From NCBI GenBank assembly GCA_024235095.1, contig JACKNC010000001.1, positions 1,215,501 through 1,279,500 of the forward strand: a stretch of 64,000 nucleotides of DNA, written 5' to 3'. The stretch's first letter is position 1. Each line of letters begins with the position of its first letter. A model generated the notes under the pieces. It had not been told where the DNA came from. It did no database searches and saw nothing but the letters and a program-made list of their open reading frames with translations. The DNA is from Gammaproteobacteria bacterium (GTDB lineage Bacteria > Pseudomonadota > Gammaproteobacteria > Competibacterales > Competibacteraceae). Shown one piece after another: positions 26,522 to 36,531 of this stretch. The position numbers were made by a program, and so were the translations under genes.

Positions 26522-26716
26522 TATGATGGTCAAGCAGGATGACATGTCCAAGATAATAGGCTTGATCACTTAATTAAAGTCGAACATCGCGTGATCATAG
26601 GTAGTTACCTTTAAGCTATGTGAACCCATCCCCATCATCGCGCTATACTTCACCTCCGATCATGACGAGAAAACCTGGGGACAGCTCATGCTCCCCTTTG
26701 GCTTTTGGAGGCGCCC

Positions 26717-27635
<919 letters not shown>

Positions 27636-27643
<8 letters not shown>

Positions 27644-29711
27644 CATCCGCGATCTGCTGATTGAAATCGGCACCGAGGAATTGCCGCCCAAAGCCTTGTC
27701 GACGCTGTCCGAAGCGTTTGAACAAGGCATTCGCGAAGGGCTGGAAAAAGCGGACTTAACCGGCGGCGAGATCCATCGTTTCGCCACCCCGCGCCGGCTG
27801 GCTGTCCTTGTCGACCATCTGCCGGTGCGCCAGCCCGACCAGCAACTGGAACGGCGGGGACCGGCCCTGAGCGCCGCCTTTGGTCCAGATGGTCAACCGA
27901 CCAAAGCCGCCGAGGGCTTCGCCCGCTCCTGCGGCGTCACTGTGGCGCAATTGCAAAAGCAGCAAACCGACAAGGGCGTCTGGCTCGTACACGTCAACCA
28001 TGAACCCGGCGCTGCTACGACGGAGCTGATTCCGGGTATTGTCGAAGCAGCGCTAGCCAATCTACCCATTCCCAAACGGATGCGCTGGGGTGATCGCGAC
28101 GACGAGTTCGTGCGCCCGGTGCATTGGGTGGTATTGTTGTTCGGCGATGAAGTGATCCCGGCGACGATCATGGGTGTCCAAACCGGTCGGGAAACGCGCG
28201 GCCATCGCTTTCATCATCCACGCCCGATTCGCCTGACCGTTCCCATCCGCTATGCTCGGACTCTGGCGACCGAAGGCAAAGTGATTGCCGATTTCAACGA
28301 ACGCCGTGCGGCCATCCGGACGCAAGCCGAAGCAGTCGCTGCCGAGTTGGGCGGCGTGGCGGTCATCAAACTGGAACTACTGGATGAGGTCACAGCGCTG
28401 GTCGAATGGCCGGTGGCGCTGGCCGGCAATTTTGAACGACGCTTCCTGGACGTGCCCGCCGAAGCGCTAATCAGCACCATGCAGGATAACCAGCGCTACT
28501 TCCCGGTAGTGGATGTCCACGGTCGATTATTGCCCCATTTCATCACCATCGCCAACCTGGAAAGCCAGGATCCAGATCAGGTGCGCGCTGGTAATGAGCG
28601 CGTCATCCGTCCGCGCTTCAGCGATGCCGAGTTTTTCTGGAATCAGGATCGCAAGCAGCCACTGGCTACGCATATTGAGACGCTCAAACATGTGGTGTTC
28701 CAGCATCAACTCGGCAGTCTGGCTGATAAAAGCGACCGAGTGGCTCGCTTGGCGCGCTTCATCGCCGAACAACGCCATAACAACACCGACTGGGCGGAAC
28801 GGGCCGGACGGCTGGCCAAATGCGATCTGATGACGCAAATGGTGCAGGAATTTCCCGAACTGCAAGGCATCATGGGCCGTTACTACGCCCTGCACGATCA
28901 GGAAGCGTCCGAAGTCGCTCAAGCCATCGAGGAACACTACCTGCCGCGTTTCGCGGGCGACCGGTTGCCGGCAACCGACACGGGACGCAGCATCGCCCTG
29001 GCTGACCGGCTGGATACGCTGATCGGTATCTTTGCCATTGGCCAAGCACCGTCCGGCGCAAAGGACCCTTTCGCGCTGCGCCGTGCTGCGCTTGGCGTCT
29101 TGCGTATCTTGATCGAAGGCAAGCTGGATCTGGATTTGCGCGCGCTACTGGAACACGCTGCCGCGAACTTCGATATCTCCCTCCACGCCAAACCCGCGAT
29201 TGAGACTGTCCTTGCATTCATGATGGACCGGTTGCGCGGTTACTATCTGGATCAGGGCATTCATCCAGATACGTTTGAAGCCGTGCTGGAATGCCAGCCG
29301 ACTCGTCCCCTGGATTTCGATCATCGCGTGCGAGCGGTCAGCGCTTTTCGCCAATTACCGGAAGCCGCCAGCCTATCGGCTGCTAACAAACGCATCCGCA
29401 ATATCCTGCGCAAAATCGAAACCGCGTTGCCCTTTGAGGTTCGCCCTGATTTGCTGAAAGAAGAAGCGGAACAGGCGTTGGCTGGCCAGCTCGTGGAACT
29501 CTCCTCGGAGGTGATACCGCTGATGGAAGCCGGTCTGTACGGGGAGGCTCTAAACCGACTAGCTACTCTGCGTGAGCCGGTCGATCAATTCTTCGATCAG
29601 GTGCTGGTGATGGCGGAGGATCCTGTAGTACGCGATAACCGGATTGCATTGCTGAACGAACTCGGTAGCCTGTTTTTACGCGTAGCGGATTTCTCACGCT
29701 TACAGGATTGA
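27636..29711 (+). CDS. glyS: glycyl-tRNA synthetase beta subunit
   Basis: 691 residues from ATG 27636, overlapping glyQ. Starts 'DLLIEIGTEELPPKAL' with the ATG right after a GGAGG-like site; contains 'KRMRWGDRDDEFVRPVHW', the inactive HD-like region ('LVQ...GIMGRYYA' with 'VAQAIEEHY'), and a C-terminal anticodon-binding domain. It binds tRNA for the GlyQ catalytic subunit. Full length for the family. Confidence 0.97.
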
Positions 29712-29766
29712 AGAAGGCATCAGGGGGCAGGCATCAGGTATCTGCCAAAACTTGGAATCTGCTCAT

Positions 29767-29782
29767 CGTTTCACGTGGAACA
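29767..29782. promoter_or_regulatory. parS-like ParB binding site 1
   Basis: CGTTTCACGTGGAACA, one of seven near-palindromes of the parS type (consensus TGTTNCACGTGAAACA). It lies 56 bases after glyS. Confidence 0.85.
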
Positions 29783-29788
29783 AGAGAA

Positions 29789-29837
29789 CCTGCAACCTGC
29801 AACCTGCAACCTGGAGCCTGCAACCTGAAACCGGAAC
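29789..29837 (+). repeat. heptamer tandem array between two parS-like sites
   Basis: Seven units of 7 bp: CCTGCAA three times, CCTGGAG, CCTGCAA, CCTGAAA, CCGGAAC. The array fills the gap between parS-like sites 1 and 2 almost exactly. It is non-coding. Confidence 0.85.
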
Positions 29838-29844
29838 CTTCCCT

Positions 29845-29860
29845 GGTTCCACGTGAAACA
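29845..29860. promoter_or_regulatory. parS-like ParB binding site 2
   Basis: GGTTCCACGTGAAACA, 20 bases upstream of the gmhB start; differs from the parS consensus only at the first base. Confidence 0.88.
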
Positions 29861-29879
29861 CTTTAGCCTTTAGCCTTGA

Positions 29880-30425
29880 ATGAACATGAAATTGATTATT
29901 TTGGACCGTGATGGCGTGATCAACGAAGATTCCGACGCCTTCATTAAATCTCCGGATGAATGGGTACCGATTCCTGGCAGTTTGGAAGCCGTGACCCGGC
30001 TCAGTCATGCCGGTTATCGAGTCGTGGTTGCGACCAATCAATCTGGCGTGAGTCGGGGATTATTTGATCTGGAAACACTCAATCTCATCCACAAAAAAAT
30101 GCATCGATTAGCGCAGGAAACCGGTGGTTTAATTGATGCGATATTTTTCTGCCCGGACATCGATGAGGCCAATCCCTATCGCAAGCCTAATCCAGGTATG
30201 TTCCTGGAAATCAGCCGGCGCTTAAAATGCGAACTGCAAGGTGTGCCAATTGTCGGGGATAGCTTGCGCGACATCCGGGCTGCTCGTGCGGCGAATGCAT
30301 GGCCCCTGCTGGTGCGCACCGGCAAAGGCGCGACAACTCTGGAACAGGAGGCCGAAAGTTGCGCGAATGTTCAAGTCTTCGATGATCTAGCTGCGGTAGC
30401 CGATTATCTCATCGCTATGCAATGA
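29880..30425 (+). CDS. gmhB: D-glycero-beta-D-manno-heptose-1,7-bisphosphate 7-phosphatase
   Basis: 181 residues of a HAD phosphatase. Motif I is 'ILDRDGVINED' with the nucleophile Asp; motif II is 'VVVATNQSGVSRGLFD'; a metal-binding loop lies near 'FFCPDIDEANPYRKPNPGMF'; and the last motif is 'IVGDSLRDIRAA'. It removes the 7-phosphate in ADP-heptose synthesis for LPS core. It sits between glyS and an acyltransferase gene, as in many gammaproteobacteria. ATG 29886 is an alternative start two codons in. Confidence 0.93.
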   Translation: MNMKLIILDRDGVINEDSDAFIKSPDEWVPIPGSLEAVTRLSHAGYRVVVATNQSGVSRGLFDLETLNLIHKKMHRLAQETGGLIDAIFFCPDIDEANPYRKPNPGMFLEISRRLKCELQGVPIVGDSLRDIRAARAANAWPLLVRTGKGATTLEQEAESCANVQVFDDLAAVADYLIAMQ

Positions 30426-30447
30426 AGGGGCGCCGATCCTGCAAACC

Positions 30448-31242
30448 ATGTCTACTCACGCCTCTGCTCAACCCGTGACTTTGAACCTGTTCCTGCGTTC
30501 GCTACTGTTTTCATGCGGTATGGTGACGTCGACAGTGATCGTGGCTTCGTTGGTAATCTTGAGTTTTCCCATGCCCTTCCGTTGGCGTTATCGCTTGTCC
30601 CAACTTTGGTCCCGTTTCAATATTGGGTGGTTGCATCTTACCTGTCAGATTGATTACCAACTTGTCGGCATCGAACATATTCCTGACCGTCCGGTCGTCG
30701 TCATGGCCAAGCATCAATCCACCTGGGAAACACTATTTTTCCACCAATGTCTGCCGCCAATCGCGTGGGTTCTCAAACGTGAGTTGTTTTGGATACCTTT
30801 CTTTGGCTGGGCGTTGTGGCTGCTACGACCAATCGCCATTGACCGTCAGGCAGGTGCCTCGGCGGTCAAGCAAGTCATCCGGCAGGGTGTGGAATATCTT
30901 CATCAGGGACAATGGGTGTTGATCTTTCCCGAAGGCACCCGGGTTGCGCCGGGAGTTCGTAAGCGCTATGGCATGGGAGGCGCCGTGCTGGCGGTGCGCA
31001 GCGGCTGTCCCATCTTGCCGGTCGCGCTCAACACAGGGAAGTTTTGGCCACGCGGGGGATTTATCAAACGCCCTGGAACCATTCAAGTGGTCTTTGGCCC
31101 TTTGCTCGCTAGCACTGGTCATTCACCCCAGGATTTGACCCAACAGGTGGAAGACTGGATTGAAAAGACGATGGAACGTATTGAGGAAGAGAGCGCCTTC
31201 TCTCACAACCCCTCTCCCAGCAGCAGCGAGCGAGGGGAGTGA
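30448..31242 (+). CDS. plsC: 1-acyl-glycerol-3-phosphate acyltransferase (PlsC-like)
   Basis: 264 residues. Membrane helix near the N-terminus ('CGMVTSTVIVASLVILSFPM'), then the acyltransferase motifs 'KHQSTWETLFF' (catalytic His and acidic residue), 'RPIAIDRQAG' and 'FPEGTRVAPG', and 'PILPVALNTG'. It makes phosphatidate from lysophosphatidate at the inner membrane. It follows gmhB by 22 bases, so probably one transcript. The C-terminal ~15 residues (Ser/Pro-rich) look non-conserved. Confidence 0.88.
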   Translation: MSTHASAQPVTLNLFLRSLLFSCGMVTSTVIVASLVILSFPMPFRWRYRLSQLWSRFNIGWLHLTCQIDYQLVGIEHIPDRPVVVMAKHQSTWETLFFHQCLPPIAWVLKRELFWIPFFGWALWLLRPIAIDRQAGASAVKQVIRQGVEYLHQGQWVLIFPEGTRVAPGVRKRYGMGGAVLAVRSGCPILPVALNTGKFWPRGGFIKRPGTIQVVFGPLLASTGHSPQDLTQQVEDWIEKTMERIEEESAFSHNPSPSSSERGE

Positions 31243-31257
31243 ATGATTGCCCATCGA

Positions 31258-31950
31258 CTATTCGCTACTCGCTACTTGCTGTTTGGAAGCACTCAACGCC
31301 ATATTCAATTCCGCCAGTCGTTCCGGCGAGCCGATATCGCGCCAGCCGCCTCGGTAATGCTCGCCGCTGACCTGGCCCATCGTTATCGCTCTGCGTAACA
31401 GAGGGCCTAATGGGAACCGGCCCGGTTGGCAATCCTTAAACAACCCAGGGCGCAGAACGCTGATGCCACTAAAGGTCAGGCGTGGCGATGGCTGTTCCAT
31501 GACCCGTCTATTCTCCAGTAGGGCAAAATCGCCCCCAATGTGATGCTGTGGATTGTCTACCAGCACCAGATGCGCCAGACCGTTGGGCGTATCCAGTAAT
31601 TGGGTGAAAGGATAATCCGTCCAGATATCGCCGTTGATGACTATAAAGGATTCCTGACCGAGCAGAGGCAAAGCCTGAAAGATGCCGCCGCCGGTTTCCA
31701 GCGCGCCGGGCGGTTCCGGCGACCAGGCGATGTTCAAACCCCATGCGCTGCCGCTCCCCAGCGCCGCCGGCAACTGTTCACCCAGATGACCCGTATTGAT
31801 CACGACCTCGACAATGCCGGCTACCTGCAGTCTTTCCAGGTGATGGACAATTAACGGTCGTCCAGCCACCGGTAGTAACGGTTTAGGCGTATGGTCAGTT
31901 AAGGGACGCATCCGCTCTCCGCGTCCGGCAGCCAGGATCATTGCTTTCAT
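31258..31950 (-). CDS. murU: N-acetylmuramate alpha-1-phosphate uridylyltransferase
   Basis: 230 residues from ATG 31950. Nucleotidyltransferase start 'AMILAAGRGERMRPLTDHTP' then 'KPLLPVAGRPLI', and 'FIVINGDIWTD' for metal binding. Its start overlaps the amgK stop (ATGA). With AmgK it recycles MurNAc from peptidoglycan turnover to UDP-MurNAc, bypassing de novo synthesis. The pair beside lptD-surA-rsmA is the same neighbourhood as in Pseudomonas, which supports MurU over a mannose-1-phosphate enzyme. Confidence 0.9.
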   Translation of the reverse strand: MKAMILAAGRGERMRPLTDHTPKPLLPVAGRPLIVHHLERLQVAGIVEVVINTGHLGEQLPAALGSGSAWGLNIAWSPEPPGALETGGGIFQALPLLGQESFIVINGDIWTDYPFTQLLDTPNGLAHLVLVDNPQHHIGGDFALLENRRVMEQPSPRLTFSGISVLRPGLFKDCQPGRFPLGPLLRRAITMGQVSGEHYRGGWRDIGSPERLAELNMALSASKQQVASSE

Positions 31951-32954
31951 CGCAGAAAATCCGCCGGTCTCCAGCGATCCACGCCCCGTACCCGTAACAG
32001 GCGGCATAAATCAGCCATTATGGGATAACGGTTCGCCACTTCCAAAACGTAGCCCAGGGTGCGCGGAATATCGGGTAAATAACCTGCTTTGCCGTCGCGT
32101 AAATTGAGACGGGCGAAGATACCGGTTGCTTTGAGGTGACGTTGGATGCCCATCAGATCGAACCAGCACAGAAATTGATCGGCATCCTCCAGCCCGGTCA
32201 TGCCGAGCGCCCGCAACCGCGCCCGGTGATCCAGCACCCAAATCTCTACCTGCTCGCGCGGCCAAGCGATATAGCAATCGCGCAGCAGCGAGACCAGATC
32301 GTAAGTGACAGCGCCGACAACTGCATCCTGGAAATCCAGCACGCCTGGGTTATCCAGATCCGTGATCATCAGATTACGGGAGTGATAGTCCCGGTGAACC
32401 CAGACACGCGGTTGCGCCAAGGCGTTATCCGTCAACACAGCAAAGGCTTGGTCGAGAATATGGTGTTCATCCGCACTGAGTTCCAGACCCAGCAATTTCC
32501 CCAGGAACCACTCGCGGAACAATTCCATCTCCCGATGCAACAACGCAGAATCGTAGGGGGGTAGCAATGACGAAGCCGGATCACCGCCGACTTGCAACCG
32601 CGCCAGCGCTTCAAGCGCATCCGCATACAGGTTGGGAACGCTCTGCTGATCCAGTTCAGCCAAATACTGGCGGGAACCCAAGTCGGTCAATAATAACAAT
32701 CCCAGATCGAGATCACTGGCTAACACTTCTGGCGTATTCAATCCTAATGTGCGCATAGCTTGGGCAATCGCGACAAAGGGCCGGCAATCTTCCTTATCCG
32801 GAGGCGCGTCCATAACGATGTGCGTCTGGTCATCACACCAAACCCGGAAGTAGCTGCGGAAACTGGCGTCGCTGGAGGCAGGGGCAATCCGGCGGGGACT
32901 CATTGCTAAAACTTCATTTAGCCACTCACGCAGCACTTGCTCACGATCACTCAC
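31947..32954 (-). CDS. amgK: N-acetylmuramate/N-acetylglucosamine anomeric kinase
   Basis: 335 residues from GTG 32954, chosen because GGAG lies eight bases upstream; the longer frame to 33011 would translate heptamer repeats as 'PDTRYLIPD', which is unlikely to be real. It is an aminoglycoside-phosphotransferase fold: 'ASSDASFRSYFRVW', the catalytic loop 'VWVHRDYHSRNLMI' and metal site 'GVLDFQDAVVG'. It phosphorylates MurNAc and GlcNAc at C1. Translationally coupled to murU and divergent from lptD. Confidence 0.9.
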   Translation of the reverse strand: MSDREQVLREWLNEVLAMSPRRIAPASSDASFRSYFRVWCDDQTHIVMDAPPDKEDCRPFVAIAQAMRTLGLNTPEVLASDLDLGLLLLTDLGSRQYLAELDQQSVPNLYADALEALARLQVGGDPASSLLPPYDSALLHREMELFREWFLGKLLGLELSADEHHILDQAFAVLTDNALAQPRVWVHRDYHSRNLMITDLDNPGVLDFQDAVVGAVTYDLVSLLRDCYIAWPREQVEIWVLDHRARLRALGMTGLEDADQFLCWFDLMGIQRHLKATGIFARLNLRDGKAGYLPDIPRTLGYVLEVANRYPIMADLCRLLRVRGVDRWRPADFLR

Positions 32955-32976
32955 AAAATTGACTCCATCCTTTAAG

Positions 32977-33004
32977 ATATCGGGTATCAGGTATCGGGTA
33001 TCGG
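32977..33004 (-). repeat. heptamer tandem array upstream of amgK
   Basis: Four 7-bp units on the plus strand: ATATCGG, GTATCAG, GTATCGG, GTATCGG (CCGATAC type on the other strand). It lies 37 bases from parS-like site 3. Confidence 0.75.
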
Positions 33005-33040
33005 GCGTCATATTTCCGCCAAAATCTGGAATCTATCCAT

Positions 33041-33056
33041 GGTTTCACGTGAAACA
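33041..33056. promoter_or_regulatory. parS-like ParB binding site 3
   Basis: GGTTTCACGTGAAACA, a 14-bp perfect palindrome core, in the divergent gap between amgK and lptD. Confidence 0.9.
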
Positions 33057-33069
33057 TGAATTCGTGAAA

Positions 33070-33097
33070 CCTGGAGCCTGAAACCTGATACCTCATA
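33070..33097 (+). repeat. heptamer tandem array upstream of lptD
   Basis: CCTGGAG, CCTGAAA, CCTGATA, CCTCATA: four units in the same phase, 13 bases after parS-like site 3. With 32977-33004 the parS site is bracketed by heptamers on both sides. Confidence 0.8.
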
Positions 33098-33126
33098 CTT
33101 GATTGCAGCAAAGCTCAATCTATGCG

Positions 33127-35445
33127 ATGTTAAGGCACTTCCATCAACACGTAAAATTCTGCTCCGTGACGCCGTATTATCCAACATTTATTATCGGCGC
33201 CATGCTGGTCTTGTCATCATTGACCAGCGTACAGGCGCAATCTACTAACCCGTTCAATCCCTGGGCGCGTTGCGAACCCGACGCACTTGCGTTGGACATC
33301 GTTCCTGCATTGCCGAATGCGCCTCCGTCAGATGAGTCGCCACTCCAGGCGGATGCTGATCGGGTCGAATCCTCTCCTAATCAATCGGTGCTGGAAGGCA
33401 AGGTCAACCTGTTCCGTGGGAGCCAACAGTTGCGCGCTAATCAGATTATCCTGGAGCGTCCTGATAATCGGGCTCGGATTGAGCAGGGGTTTATCTATGG
33501 CGATCCAGATCAAGCCATCCGTGGCCAGCAGGCCGAGGTCGATTTAAATAACGAAACCGGCTGGTTTAAGGATGCGGATTATTATCTGCCGAGCCGTAAT
33601 GCCCAGGGTCATGCAGATGAAGTACGCATGGATCGGCGTCAGCAACGCAGCCAGCTTGAGGATGCGACCTATTCCACCTGTCCGCGCGACCAGGAATTCT
33701 GGAAGTTGCGCGCGCGCGATCTGGAACTGGATCAGGCCAGCGGCCGTGGTTCAGCCACCCACATCAGCATCGCTTTCCATGATACCCCATTGCTCTATTT
33801 TCCCTATTTGTCCTTCCCTATCACCGATGAACGGCAGTCAGGGTTCCTGTTTCCGCGTCAGGGTTACAGCAGCGAGACCGGTTTCGATCTGCAGGTCCCC
33901 TATTACTGGAATATCGCGCCTAACCGTGACATGACGATTACGCCACGCCTGATGACGGCGCGTGGGCTGTTGCTGGGCGCGGAATACCGCTATCTGTATC
34001 CCGGTCGCCAGGGAGAAATCGACGCTGAGTATATTCCGCACGACCGTCGCTACGATGGCGATCGTGGCTCGTTCAAGATCAGCGACCGCGCCGCGCCATT
34101 GCCGAACTTTTATACAGACCTGGGTTATGAATACGTTTCCGACGACGATTATCTGCGGGACCTGAACAATAATCTGGAGTTTCTAACCGTCAATTATCTG
34201 GAGCGCCATCTGGACGCTCGTTATGAAGGAAATAACTGGCGTGCGTTGGCGCGCGTCCAGGGTTACCAGATTCTAACGCCGGAATTATTCGCCACCACGG
34301 GCAAGCCCTATCAGCGTCTGCCACAACTGCTGTTCGATGGCGCATGGCCAACCGGCGCGGGTGGCTTCGACTATGGACTCTACGGCGAATTCGTGCATTT
34401 CGAGCAATCCGATGTGGTCACCGGGGGACGCCTGGATTTGTGGCCGACCATCGGCTGGACCCTGCAAAAGCCCTGGGGTCATCTTAAGCCCGAGGCCGCT
34501 TTTCGTTATACCGGCTACCAACTCGACAATACCGAACCGAATGCCGATGATGCGCCCTCGCGCAGTGTGCCCATACTCAGCCTGGACAGCGGCCTGACTT
34601 TTGACCGGCCCCTGCAAGCTCACTGGCTGGGCGTTGCTTCGGGAACGCAGACCCTCGAACCTCGGCTGTTCTATCTTTATGTCCCCTATCGCAGTCAGGA
34701 TAACATCCCACTGTTCGACAGCAGCCGGATGGATCGTGACCACGACTGGCTGTTCCGCAAGAACCGCTTTATCGGTGCTGACCGCATGGGCGACGCCAAT
34801 CAGTTGACTGCGGCATTGACCACGCGGATTCTCGATGACGCCAGTGGACGCGAACGGTTGCGCGCCAGTATTGGCCAAATTCAGTACTTTGAGGATCGTC
34901 GAGTGACCCTATATCCCGACACACCGCCGGCGACTGAAGACAGTTCAGGATTGATTGCCCAGGGGCAACTGAATCTATCATCTCGCTGGTCGGTGCAGGG
35001 CAGCGTGCAACTGGAACCGGATAATCAGGATTTATTACGTGGCGCATTCGATCTGCGCTATTACGCCAATCCTCGACAATTGGTGAATTTATCTTACCTG
35101 CTGGACCGCGATCCGTCGGAACAGTCTCCGGATGCCAACGATCAAATTCACTCGCTAGACATATCGCTACTTTGGCCGTTGACTTCGCAATGGCGGGTCA
35201 TGGCCCGCTGGAATCAAGCCATGAATGTCAGCCGGAATCTTGAAACTCTAGCTGGACTCGAATACGAGGATTGTTGCTGGGCTGTGCGAACGGCCGCCCG
35301 TCAGTATCGCGACAGCCCAGTGGATCCCGATGCAAAGACCGGGTTTTACCTGGAATTGGAATTGAAAGGTCTGTCCCGATTAGGTGGAGGTCTTGAAACA
35401 GTGTTGCAGAGTTCCATTCTTGGCTATCAACCGATCCGCTATTAG
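33127..35445 (+). CDS. lptD: LPS-assembly protein LptD
   Basis: 772 residues from ATG 33127 (an in-frame TTG at 33103 is possible). Signal peptide ends 'LTSVQAQS'. An OstA-type N-terminal domain ('SVLEGKVNLFRGSQQLRANQ') precedes a large beta-barrel C-terminus. Four Cys stand at expected places: 'WARCEP', 'YSTCPRD' and the pair in 'YEDCCWAV', which matches the disulfide pattern of E. coli LptD. It inserts LPS into the outer membrane with LptE. surA and rsmA follow. Confidence 0.95.
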   Translation: MLRHFHQHVKFCSVTPYYPTFIIGAMLVLSSLTSVQAQSTNPFNPWARCEPDALALDIVPALPNAPPSDESPLQADADRVESSPNQSVLEGKVNLFRGSQQLRANQIILERPDNRARIEQGFIYGDPDQAIRGQQAEVDLNNETGWFKDADYYLPSRNAQGHADEVRMDRRQQRSQLEDATYSTCPRDQEFWKLRARDLELDQASGRGSATHISIAFHDTPLLYFPYLSFPITDERQSGFLFPRQGYSSETGFDLQVPYYWNIAPNRDMTITPRLMTARGLLLGAEYRYLYPGRQGEIDAEYIPHDRRYDGDRGSFKISDRAAPLPNFYTDLGYEYVSDDDYLRDLNNNLEFLTVNYLERHLDARYEGNNWRALARVQGYQILTPELFATTGKPYQRLPQLLFDGAWPTGAGGFDYGLYGEFVHFEQSDVVTGGRLDLWPTIGWTLQKPWGHLKPEAAFRYTGYQLDNTEPNADDAPSRSVPILSLDSGLTFDRPLQAHWLGVASGTQTLEPRLFYLYVPYRSQDNIPLFDSSRMDRDHDWLFRKNRFIGADRMGDANQLTAALTTRILDDASGRERLRASIGQIQYFEDRRVTLYPDTPPATEDSSGLIAQGQLNLSSRWSVQGSVQLEPDNQDLLRGAFDLRYYANPRQLVNLSYLLDRDPSEQSPDANDQIHSLDISLLWPLTSQWRVMARWNQAMNVSRNLETLAGLEYEDCCWAVRTAARQYRDSPVDPDAKTGFYLELELKGLSRLGGGLETVLQSSILGYQPIRY

Positions 35446-35457
35446 GCCCTACTGCTG

Positions 35458-36531
35458 ATGACCCGCATGAACAAACTGCTTTTTTTCCTGTTGCTTAGTC
35501 TGTGCGTCCTGCCTGTTCCCGGTCAGGCGCAACTAGTGTTTGGTCCCGGTCCTGAAGGAACGGCCAGTACTTTGGATGTCATTGTCGCAGTAGTCAACGA
35601 CGACGTGATTACTCGCAAGGAGCTGGACGCCGCTATGTCGCTGGTCGAACGCCAGATGCGTCAGAACAAGGCGTCGATTCCTCTCAGAGCCGATCTGGAA
35701 CATCAGGTGCTGGAGCGCCTGATTCTGTCCCAACTGGAATTGCGCACTGCCGAGCGCAACGGAATCACGGTCGATGACGCCACCCTGAATGCCGCGATTG
35801 ATAATCTGGCCCGGCGCAATAACATGAGTCTGACTCAATTACAGCAAGCGGTCGAAAAGGATGGCATTAGCTTCGCCAAATTCCGCGATGACGTACGTCG
35901 GGAATTGATGACTGCTCGATTGCGACAGAAAGCGGTGGACAGCCAGATTCAGATTTCCGATCAGGACGTAGAGAGTGTGCAAACCCAATTAACTGGGCAA
36001 ATTAATCCAATGAGTGGCGGTCGCGGTCGTGGCGCTGAATATCGTATTGCCCAGATTCTGATCGCTGTGCCGGAAGAGGCTTTCCCAGAGCAAATTGCCA
36101 CTGCCAAGCGCAAAGCAGAAGATGTACTGGCGCGATTGGGTCAGGGTGAGGATTTTGGGCGGCTGGCCACTAGTGTTTCCGCCGGTCAGCAGGCCCTGGA
36201 AGGCGGTGACCTGGGTTGGCGACGCGCAGATCAATTACCGACCTTGTTCACCGATGTCGTACTTAAATTGCAGCCGGGGCAGTTCAGTGAGCTGATTCGC
36301 AGTCCAAGCGGATTTCACATCGTTAAACTGCTGGATATGCGAGGCGGCAACGCCTCAAGTCCAGATACCCCGGTCTCGACGGGCGGCAGCATGGATCGTG
36401 ACCGGGTGCGTGAAGCGCTATTCCGGCGGCGTTCCGACGAAGAGTGGGAGCAATGGCTGCGCCGGTTGCGTGATGAAGCCTACGTCGAGGTTCGCCTGCG
36501 CACCGCTCAGTCTGCTACTGCGACGCCATGA
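35458..36531 (+). CDS. surA: periplasmic chaperone SurA with a single parvulin domain
   Basis: 357 residues, about 70 fewer than E. coli SurA. Signal peptide 'LLFFLLLSLCVLPVPGQAQL'. The N-terminal chaperone domain begins 'VIVAVVNDDVITRKELDAAM'. One PPIase domain follows ('RIAQILIAVPEEA', 'GGDLGWRRADQLP', 'GFHIVKLLD'), then the C-terminal helix that packs on the N-domain ('EEWEQWLRRLRDEAYVEVRL'). The other parvulin domain is missing. It assists outer-membrane proteins such as LptD, and starts 12 bases after lptD. Confidence 0.93.
   Translation: MTRMNKLLFFLLLSLCVLPVPGQAQLVFGPGPEGTASTLDVIVAVVNDDVITRKELDAAMSLVERQMRQNKASIPLRADLEHQVLERLILSQLELRTAERNGITVDDATLNAAIDNLARRNNMSLTQLQQAVEKDGISFAKFRDDVRRELMTARLRQKAVDSQIQISDQDVESVQTQLTGQINPMSGGRGRGAEYRIAQILIAVPEEAFPEQIATAKRKAEDVLARLGQGEDFGRLATSVSAGQQALEGGDLGWRRADQLPTLFTDVVLKLQPGQFSELIRSPSGFHIVKLLDMRGGNASSPDTPVSTGGSMDRDRVREALFRRRSDEEWEQWLRRLRDEAYVEVRLRTAQSATATP

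Noticed and set aside
29789..29837. Heptamer array as a CRISPR
   Set aside because: Units are 7 bp without spacers; no cas genes in the window.
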